A DNA stretch of 64,000 bases, taken from assembly GCF_037975245.1 (NCBI RefSeq), contig NC_092579.1:25279166-25343165 (forward strand), read 5' to 3'. The position numbers were made by a program, and so were the translations under genes. How positions within the stretch are numbered: position 1 is the stretch's first letter; the number at the start of each line of letters is the position of its first letter. The notes below the pieces were generated by a model. The model saw only the letters and a list, made by a program, of their open reading frames with translations, had not been told where the DNA came from and made no database searches. Source of the DNA: Apostichopus japonicus. Its lineage: Eukaryota; Echinodermata; Holothuroidea; Aspidochirotida; Stichopodidae. Below, piece by piece: positions 11,336-22,000 of this stretch.

Positions 11336-13003
11336 CTCAGGTGATGAAATCATATCAGCTACCAGTATGTATATAGAAAGCTGGGGGCCTTGCAATTGGC
11401 TTAAATGTGTTTGCTCTTTGGTGCTCTACATTAAGCAAAGCAAGTCTAGCAGCGTGGCAAGTTCTTTTCCATTAAACCTACATCTCCCATCATTACCTTA
11501 TAACGAAGTGTACAGTACTTTGACTTCAACCTTCTTTCACTTTAATTCATTGGCAACATAATGTGCTACAACAGCATATTTTAGGCCTGTCTGGATTTTG
11601 TATGGATTACACTGTTTACCAAAATTTGTAACCTACACTTGCATCAGTGATTATTTATTCAATGCTTGCCATGCATGGCATCGCCATTTGTTACCATGTT
11701 TATAAGCCAAATGTTGGTAAGCTGAGTTGACCAAATCTGTCGTATTAATCTGACGATGAAAAATTGCATTAAATAGTCGAGAAGGTTGAAAGACAAACAT
11801 GAAGAAATGTTCCAGGAATGTATAGTACGTATCTCTAGGCCACTGCCATCACTAAATTGAATTTAGCTTTTTCTGACTTGCCTCATACTTTATTGGATTG
11901 TTTGTACTTGTTTGAATGACACTTGACATACCTTTTGTTTTTATATATCTCATTAGAACTGGATTGACAACACAAAAACAAAGCAAGTCAGAAGAAAATT
12001 TGGCAGCCGCATAAGAAGGTCATGGCCAGGCACATTTTGACTGAAATCAAGAAAATGGTAAAAAACTGAAATAGCAGTAACCAAAGGCTATCATTTGCAG
12101 TGAGAGTGTTTATAAATACAATTTCATGGTATGTCAGTAATATGCTGCAGAAATTTCAGTGGAAGACTGATGAATATAACAATCTGTATGCATATTGAAA
12201 ACAATTAGAGCTGCATATTGTTTCACTCCCATCTGTAGGTATGACATTGCAGGTGTTATCATGGCTGCTAATTAAATAGTCTTTCACTTATGTTTTTATT
12301 GCCTGAGTAGGACTCCAATGACTATGTCAAATTATGTTTCTCTATATTTCATCACCAATGAAAATACTCTAAAGCAACATTCCCATGCAAGAAGAATTAA
12401 GACGCAAACTCTAACCAATTTCCCCCATATGATAGAACTTGCATGGAACCGCTACATACCTCCACATTTTTTACTATAGAAAAATAAATGTGGAAATATT
12501 AGTGTGATATCATTGCAATTAACGCAGAGGAAAAATCTTCACTGTGCCTATTCTTTTTATTAATATCCAACTAGGAAGCTAGAGTGATGTGATTTCAGTA
12601 GTAGGGGGTGAGGGAACTTTCTGCTTCTGTACTGAAGAACAGCAAAGTCATCTTTCAAAGTATTAAACAAAAAAACAACAATCACAATCAAATTTACCAC
12701 AAAAGTCATAACCAGTGAAGCAGATTGACTCTGTGATGTTGCATGTAAATTTCAGTTACTGTATTCTTTCATCAGTAGATGTTACAAGCATGTCCGCTAT
12801 GATATCATTGACTCAAATAACTAGCAATTCAATAATGTACCTGAAAATTGCAATGAATTATCATTGGGGTATTGTGGTGGAAAACAAAAAGGGATTACAT
12901 CTATTTTTGCACATCTGTTTGTGTGTGTGTTAGATTGTTGAGGGTGCTTTAATGTTTGTTCGTACTACTGGGAGTAATATAATTGTTATTCATTTCTTTC
13001 CAG
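11336..13003. other. Upstream flank of the chromodomain gene; no exon I can support
   Basis: This stretch would hold the promoter and first exons of the gene starting at 13004, if it is a complete gene. I find no open stretch with good borders. One candidate, 11992-12057, is open but lacks a polypyrimidine tract and I rejected it. Confidence 0.4.
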
Positions 13004-16000
13004 TGTTTTCATCTTCAAGAGTTGGACTATGAAGCATATACCGAGCAAAATCTCCATAGTTCAGGAACTACTGAAGGCCAAAAGTTTTTAGATAAAGAGG
13101 TAGAAATTTTATGAAAATTTGGACTGAGTGTTATAGGTATGCAAAAACAATTTCCAGTGTTGAATTACTAATCATTGCAGTTATTTATTAGTCAAGTTTT
13201 GTGGCATAGAGACTTTAAATGCCTGGAAGTCAGATTGCTTTGACTCCATCCCTCTTACCGACCAACATCCCTTTCAAATTGTAGCAAACCAAGAAAAGAA
13301 GAAGAGTTGCTGATGTAAATTTGAAGTAGTAAGGAGAATTTCAACACCACAGCAGAAATATGAACGGGTTTTTCAGTAGAAGTCAAATCTATTAAGTGGT
13401 ATAATGTACAGTAGCATAATTATGCAACAAAAATCAGCTGCATATGAGGAAGTATTTAAAGGTCATACATTCATTTTGAAGGTAGATTAAACTTATGATT
13501 GTTTTTTTCTTTCTGTTTCATTCAATAGGGGGTAATGCTGATGGTCCTGTTAAAAAAACAACCTGTACAACACTATGTACCGCGTGCAGGAGCTCTTAAC
13601 GAAAAATTCTGTAAGTAAAAATGACTAACTCACGTTCATCGATTGCATCTTGGGAGAGAAATATTAGTGTTGTCTCATTGTAAGTGATCACTTACTCATT
13701 AGCAATGAACAGGATTTTTTTTTGATATGATAAAGTCAAATTCCATTCTTTAACTGCTGAGTGAAATACGAACAATTGGAACATCAGTCAATCAGTTTCC
13801 CAATTGTTCACAGTGCTACTTACATTAGCTGCCTAATATTGATTGTTCATTATTATGAGCTGCAGACATTAAAATGCAATATTCCATTTTTTCGGCTCAT
13901 AGTAAAGTATTTACTACACAAACAATACTGTGGTTTTCGTTTAGTTGAAAAGAAAGTAATTTAGAGAAATTTGATGTCAAAGTTAGCAGATTCTCACTGA
14001 CCAGAAACGTGATGCGTAAAAGCTCATGAACGTACAAGTCACTGTGTTGTTAGTCTGCAGAGTGTACCGCTAATGCAAAACAATAACAATGGACTTTCTT
14101 TGTACTTCTCTTAAGAAAGTGAGCCATTTATTAACTTCAGTCTTGCAATAAACATGCAGCAACAAGAGAAAGAAATGGTTGTTAGAATTGTTCACACATG
14201 GCTACTTGAACTCATTTTGGTTGGCAGTTCTTCAATTACAAGTAAATTATGGTTACAAACCTGCCTCAACGACTGATCATATTTTGTAAGATTCGTTGCA
14301 TTATAGGTCACTTTACATAGTCTGCGGTATGATATTGAGGTCTTGCCGCAATTCCAATACCTACCTTGTGAAAAATATCAACATTTCAGATATGTCTTCA
14401 TTTGTTGTTGCAATTAATCGTGTTTGCAGTTAGTCTCAGTCAGTGGATGCAGTAATAATTGAATCCAAGAAATACAAAGCTCTGCGGGGTATGTCTTGCT
14501 GCCATAAAGTATAAGGCTTTCAGTAAGTCACAACTCCACAAAAGCAGATACACAAGCAATTGGAGCACCACAGAAAACATGCCTGATGGATTCCTTGTTA
14601 CACATTTTAAGAGTTTCAAAAGAGAAAAATGCGATAACTTTTACCATCTCAGTAAAATATATACATGCTCACAATGCAAATCGTCCATACATGTTGTTAT
14701 AGCTGGTGTCGTTTGTTTTGCTAAAGAGAACTACATCACACAGGACCTCCTTGTGTAGCAGCATACAACTATCTTTTGTAACATGATCTTTTTTTACTGC
14801 ACTTATGGGATAAATCACAGCTGAAGCTAAACAATTGAGTATGCACATTATTAGAATAACAATTAGGCAATCGTGGCTAATGAGTTTAGGCATACTGTTA
14901 TTAGGGAGACAACCTTTAGAGGGCCTCTGCGTAGACACTGACCTTGACGTGTTTTTGTAGACAGATTAACGAGAGTGGGCTACAGGGAGGTGTGCAAGGG
15001 GATGGCATTCGAGCACAATTGGCATGGATAATTTCAAATGGTATAGCAAACATGCCAAATATTCAAAGCATACTTCCAGCCTACCAATAAGGATGACTAT
15101 CTCCATTAACAGAAGGCCCAAAAATGGAAGTAATCAGACTGTGCAAGAAGTATCGATCTAGTATAGCCCATTATTCTTCCAGAATCTTAATACATTTGAA
15201 ATGGTTTAGAAAAAATCTCGAAATGTGAATTTTTTTGTATGTGTACATAACCCATCAGGTCATAGCATTTTTGTGCCTCCCCCCCCCCCCCTATCAGGAC
15301 CGCTTGATATGTAAGTTTGCAGCAGGCCATTAAACATTGAGAGAAAAACCAAAAACATATACTAACTATCACAGTAAATGTAATGATAGTGTCTTGAATG
15401 CTGTGTATATCTTACCATAGGTGACTGGAATCATGCGCCCAACTGAAAATTGAGCCACAAAATGTGCTTGTACGTTTTATGAACTTCATTCAACATTAAT
15501 TCTGGATACAGTATAGTATTTCATTTTAAATTCCAATGGCATTTAGAATGTCTGCATTGATAGGTCTTGCTTTCCTTATATAAAAATTCACACTGTTTCG
15601 ATTTCGGCACACCGTGTGCGTCTTCATTTGATATTATGATGGCAAGTGTTTTCATAAATCTGCTTCACTCTTTTCCTTCATTCTGTGGCTTTATCGAATA
15701 ATTGGTGTTAGTTGTTCATAAATGGCTAAAACATCTGGTAATTTAAGGAAAATGCATGAAATTAATAAATTGTGACAATGTTATGTCAATGCTCCTTGTC
15801 TTATGTTTATTATTAAAAAACTTTACTGTCGTTATATCTGGAATACACACTTCTAAAAGTTTTTCTGTCCCTTAAGAGTCTTTCTGGATATTCAATTAAT
15901 AAAACTTTTCGAAAATAACCCACTTAAATATACACATGCAGTGACTATTTTCCAGCTGGAAATGTAATGGGAATTCCATATTTCATCAACTGTCACAATT

Positions 16001-19000
16001 TTTAAAATAATCTATTTGACTATTACAGCATTTTATACTCAGTAGAAAATTAGAGTATAAATGAAAAAAAAACATAATTGAAAGACATCGGCGCTGATTT
16101 GCCGTCTGCCCGCCGCCGGCCACCTGCCGGCGGGCCTGCTTTGATGACTGGCGGGCAAGCCTCGAGCCGTCTGTGGCCCGGCAGGGTTTCCGCGTGTGGT
16201 ATGCCGACTTGCCGTCTGCCAAATCTACGGCGGCCCACCGGCGGCAGCCACCGTCGGGCCGACTTCGGCTTGCTTGCTGGGTGTTTAACTGGTTTATATG
16301 TCACAGATGCAGGTACGGGCAGAAGAGCAATGAGCTACAAGCAGCTTGCTATGGGGAATATTGTGGTAGATGGTCTGCCACCTGGTATTAGCTGTAAACG
16401 ACTGTCCGCGTATGGAGTCCATGATCTGCAACAGTGGCGTAGCCAGGATTTTTTCAGTGGGGGGGCCTTGGGGGGCTTGAACATATCCTGGGGGGCTTGA
16501 CCACTTTCTTGTTACTATCTAAGCGGAGCGCCACCATGGGTTGGCGCGCAGCGTACCGAGAACTTTTAGCTAAAAAGGCCTCCTAGATCGTTGGAAATGA
16601 CACTTCCCAGGCCTTCTAAGCTGCTCTAAAGTTTTCTCAACATCCTTTTTTTTGAGATCCCATGTTTTGATATGGTCATCAAATAGTTTAGTGAAAAAGA
16701 AAAAAAAAACAATCTGGTATGTTACTTTGAAATATCATGACATATCTTTTGTGAGTTTGACACTGGCATTGACATTTTTCGACAAATATGCAAATTGCGC
16801 GTGGAAAATAAAGAAAGATTTACTGGGCTTTCAGCCAAGTAACATACTGAAATGACCGAACTATATTTCAAACTGACATCAAAGATTGCGTCTGAAATAT
16901 TATTAGGGTGATAGACTGATTGGTCGGTAGTGGCGGAGCTAGAGGTATTGGTCGGGGGCGAGAATGGCCTGTAGGGGCGCTTTCGACACTATCTAAGTGG
17001 AGCGCCACCACAGGTTGGCGCAGAGCGTACAGAAATTTTTTGAGTAAAGATATTCCCTAGATCGCCGGAAATGACCCTTTCCGGGCCTCGCTAATTTGCA
17101 GATAAAGGAAGAATAAATATGTGTCATCGCCATTTGTGACAAGTCGGAAGTTTATATGGGTGTTGAAAGTACATGCGCTTCATCACAATCCCTGTGGTAT
17201 CTTTGTGAGTGCTCATGTTTTCGAAAAAATAGATCAAAAACCCTGTACAGTTCTTGGAAAGAGTTTCGTACAACAGAATAAAGTGCCGATAAATTAAATA
17301 CCATCGTACGTTAGAGCATTTTGTCAATAAACTTCACCAACAAAATGTGACAAATGTCAATTGGTAGATGAGAGTGCAATAAAAAAGTCAATAATCGCAA
17401 ATAAGTAAAAAGTGCTAAAAAGCTGAAAAGGGCGCCAGCAGTACATTTGAGTCCGTCAGGGGTGGGGGGGGGCAACCGCCCCTGACTGTTTGGACGCTCC
17501 GCCACTGATGGCCGGTATTTCTCAGCGATAGTGTAGTCACCTTTCTTGAAAATATGTTTTTATTTAGCGGTTTTAAGAGCCTCAGGGTACGTCCCAGAAG
17601 TGAAAACCCGATTGAAAATGTAACAGGGTATCGAGGCAATGACGCGAGCAATGATGTGAGAAACATGTGTATGATGTCAGCATTTTTTTACCTTTTAACA
17701 TCTTCTTTGGCATTCAAGTACCTGGAAACCACCTTTCTATAAGGGTATAGTATTGCTTACTATCTTGTTTGATCAGTTAATGTGCACTGGTTACAAGATA
17801 CTGATTGGCTGTTTGTATAAGTATTTATTTGTATGTTAGGGATTATGGATATTTAAAAAAGAGTGACGGTGGTTAACATGTGTTTTCAGTACAGTGCGAC
17901 TACTGTAGACTTCTCGGCCTATGCGCTATGTCACGTCAGGTTTTTCAGCAACTATAGCCTACTGCCGGTCCGCGGTCGAAGGGTCGTTCATGAGTGGTCA
18001 TCATGGAGATTCGAGACCATTCAGACCAATGATATACTTTTCGCACATGCAATTTTTTTTGACACCCAAAATCCCAGTGGGGGGGGCAACAAGCTTTCAG
18101 GGGGGGCTATCGCAAGTGTTACCTTTCAGTGAGCAGATTCCTTTGCATTTTACATTGATCAATTGTTATAAAGCTAAGAAGGACAATTTGAACACTTATA
18201 AACATGATATGAGAGGAGGGGAAGCGGGGGGGGGGTGAGTGGACGAGAGGGTCTGGGTGTTTTTGCTGCAGAACTTCAGTGAAATTGTCACATGATACAT
18301 GCTGGTAGGTACACACAATACCGGCTTGAAGGGAAATAATCACAATGAAATATATTCACTGAAATGGAGGAGGGAGGGTTCTGTCCATAATATAGATAGT
18401 GGTATGTTATAGTTACACCGCTACATAAACATTTTGACCTGGGCTAAGGGTACTTGCTGTTTTGTCGTCCTGTAATAGTGCTCATGACTGTACACATTTA
18501 TATTGTCCATATATTGTTGTATATACTTATAGTGTGTGTAAGTTCTCGTGAGAACATAACATTGTAACCAATCAAATTTGTTTAATTTTCATTGGAAACA
18601 TTCCTGCTTTTCCTCACAAGTTACTTCCAGCAATGCAACTAGAACTCCAGGTGCCAATTGCCTATCAGCAACTGAACATGATATGTAAAAACTTATATCG
18701 AACTTAAAGTTTGCTGATATAACATACTTTTTAATGATGTCTTTTGTTCGATTTTACAGCACAAGTCATTCTACTGACTGTCAATATCTAAACTTTTTGG
18801 TTTAAGTTGACCATTTGGTAAAAATTCTCTGGAGCAAAATGACTGTACTACACTCAGGCTAATTGTAGTTCTGCAGTTTTGTAGTGACCATGATCAGAAT
18901 GTTAATATGTCGGCAGCAGAATTGCACATATCTAAGTTTAAAACAAAACACAAATATAATCAATTTTATATAATGTGCTCCCTCACTGTGTTGTTCTCTT

Positions 19001-22000
19001 TCTCTGTAATTTCTGTTTGCAGTGTCTGTGAGTGATGATAGTCAAATGCTAGATCAAGAACAAGGCTCTAGCAGTGATGAAGCTGTTCATCCATCCTACG
19101 ACCAAGAGGGTTAGTGGTTAGGCTGTCATGTTCTACTTCATTTCTATCTTTATTGCAGTGGTTACAAAGTTCTTTGCTTATGCATGAAACAAGCTTTGCA
19201 TTTCATCATTTTTGGTTTTGATGATAAACGTAACCTTTTTAGTTGTGATGCATGCATGTGTATGTGTTGTGAAGCAAAGCTTGTAAACACGATATCTCAC
19301 AAAGAGAAGCGTGGACATATCTGATATATCGGTATCACATTAAGTGCAAGAACTCTTTTCATTTTGGTGGAGGTCAGAGGTTTTTTGGGGTCAGCAGAGG
19401 TCAAAATTGTAAAAACTTAAGACACAAGATATCTCTAAAGGAAACCTAAAGAACTATCTCATGTTTGATATGTGGATGAAATACATTAAATGAAAGTAGC
19501 CTTTCAGTTGGTGAAGGTAAAAGGTCAGTTGGGGTCAACAGGTTAAACTGTGAAAGCCATTTAAACATATCTCAAGCAGGGAAGCTTGGAGCTATTTCAT
19601 ACATGGTAAGTATAGGTGTATCACAATTATTTCAAGAAGAGTTTGGTGGAGGTCAAATGGATCAAGCTGTGAGGAATTGTCTATTTAATATCTCAACAGG
19701 TAGCTTGCTGCTAAATAATAAGCTAATATGTCACAATGTGTTCAAGAAGCTTATCGGTGGTTACATTAGGGCAGAAGCTTTCATTATGGATAGTATCTTA
19801 TACATGCTTTCTCTGTCTTATTGAGATCTATTTATGTTGTACAGCCTCACCATGCACACAGTAGGTCAGATCGTTATAAAGGTCAGATTGTTATGCTATT
19901 GCTTATAAATCTTTCATCATTGATACCACAGTGCATTTGTGCCATCTGGTTCTTCTTTCATGTGAAATGTCAGATTTAATCACATGTTTTGTGAAGTGAC
20001 ATGCAAGGTGATATTTTACAAGGTCTTTATTTTGTGTCTATTATCTCCAAAAGTCATTGGAGTGACAAAGATTTTGTAGTATCTTAGGGGAGTATTTTTC
20101 ACCATGACACTCAGGCAAACCCTTGTTAGTACTCAGTGTGCCAGTGAGCATTCCTATCCTAATAAGTGTTGATCGGCGTGTACAAGTAGGTTTAAAAAGC
20201 GACAAATGTCATGTACAGTGCATGATGTAATTCCCTATGTAATTGGTTTATTAAAACTAATGAGTCTCACATAAACATGCATGACTGAAATGAATCACAT
20301 TAAAGCCATTTGAATTATGTCCTTCTTAAATGTGAATGGTACCATTACTTCCTGTCATTTAAAAATACATTGTGCTGAAAGAGCAAATTGTTTATTCTTT
20401 TTATCCCTTTCATCATCTCATTTCATTGGAAGTTACGAAGATTGTAACATCCCGATGCATGACTTTGCACTTTTGATGAAACTATGTATCATCTTCATAT
20501 CTCCATAGGACCTTCAGTCATTCTACTTGACATATATAAAGACTTGTGGTCATGTTCAGAAAATACTGAGGAAGATGTGCGTGAAGAGGTGGAAGCAGGA
20601 GAAGAAAAAGAGCAGGAAGAAGAAGCAAGTGTGGTGACCCTCTTTCCATGGTATATTACACCTTAACCAACAATGTAGATGATTCTGTTGCTTTTAACAG
20701 ATTTTTCAATGCTTGCATCTGTTGCACATTGTGGGTTCCTGCTTCTAGGGCATAGGCCTACTGATTTGAACATCATTCACAACTACTGTTGTTAAATGAC
20801 TATGTTTACCATGCTAGTGAAGCGAACCGCGGATGGCGGGGGAAATTACCGGATTTAGGGTCCTTCGCTTCGAACTCATAAGTTATAAATGAGGATGCAA
20901 GAGTGTTCTTGCGTTGAAACAACGGCTGACGATTTATTGCAAACTCTACAAAATGATAATATACAAATGAAGAAGTCATGACAATATAAAATGGCTTGAA
21001 CTTAAATGGCTTATTAAACTCTTTACTATCTTATTAAAATGTATCCTAACTCGGGGAAAACCTTAATTCAATACTATGACAAATGCACAGAACCTATGCT
21101 CAATCTGTGAAATATCAATAACATTTCCACACAAATACAATACTCAATACAATCATAGGCGTAGGAGCCTCATTTGATTTGGGGGGGCTGTAACGACTTG
21201 CCCGAAAAGTATCACCAATTTTTTTTTCGCGCGCTCCGCGCGCGTTCTACATGTTAATGTGCATATTATATAGGCATCAATCAGTTATTAAATCACCTGC
21301 CAATAACATAAAATCATTTTCTGTGTTATTACCCTTCTATATTGGTTAGAATTATTGGGGAAGTCGTTACAATAATAATGATAATAATAATAATATAAGT
21401 TTAACCATTGAAAAACACATTACAAATTCTTCTTCTTTCAGTAGATGCCAGTGGCGGAGCTAGGGGAATTGGTCAGGGGGGGGGGGAAGAGGGGCGCCAC
21501 CACAGGTTGGCGCGGAGCGTACAGAAATTTTTGAGTAAAGATACTCCCTAGATCGCCGGAAATGACCCTTTCCTGGCCTTGCTAATTTGCAGATAAATGA
21601 AGAATAAATAGGTGTCATTCCATTTGTCAGAAAGTTGCACCAACAAAATGTGAAAAATGTCAATAGGTATTTGAGAGCGCAATAAAAAAAGTCAATAATC
21701 GCGAATAAGTAAAAAGTGGTAAAAAGCTGAAAAGGGCGCCAGTAGCCCATTTGAGTCCGTCAGGGGTCATCACCCCTCTGATGCTCTGCCACTGGTAGGT
21801 GCCCGAAAAATTCTCAGCATATTGCCCAAATTTTCACCAAAATATTTGTAAAACACATTGCAAATTATTCTTCTTTCAGTAGGTGCTCGAAAAATTCTCA
21901 GCATAGGCCTATTGCCCGAATTTTCACCAAAAAATTGAAAAACACATTGCAAATTATTATTCTTTCAGTAGATGCCCGAATAATTCTCAGCATATTGCCG

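Noticed and set aside
11992-12057. Possible upstream exon of the chromodomain gene (HKKVMARHILTEIKKM)
   Set aside because: The phase would fit, but the acceptor lacks a pyrimidine tract, and from the better acceptor at 11956 all three frames hit a stop.
14459-14938. Overlapping ORFs of 89-99 codons in the long intron
   Set aside because: They lie on opposite strands over the same bases and show no domain, splice context or composition typical of coding sequence.
16050-16304. Arg/Pro/Gly-rich ORFs on both strands as genes
   Set aside because: The composition follows from the GC-rich block and both strands are equally open.
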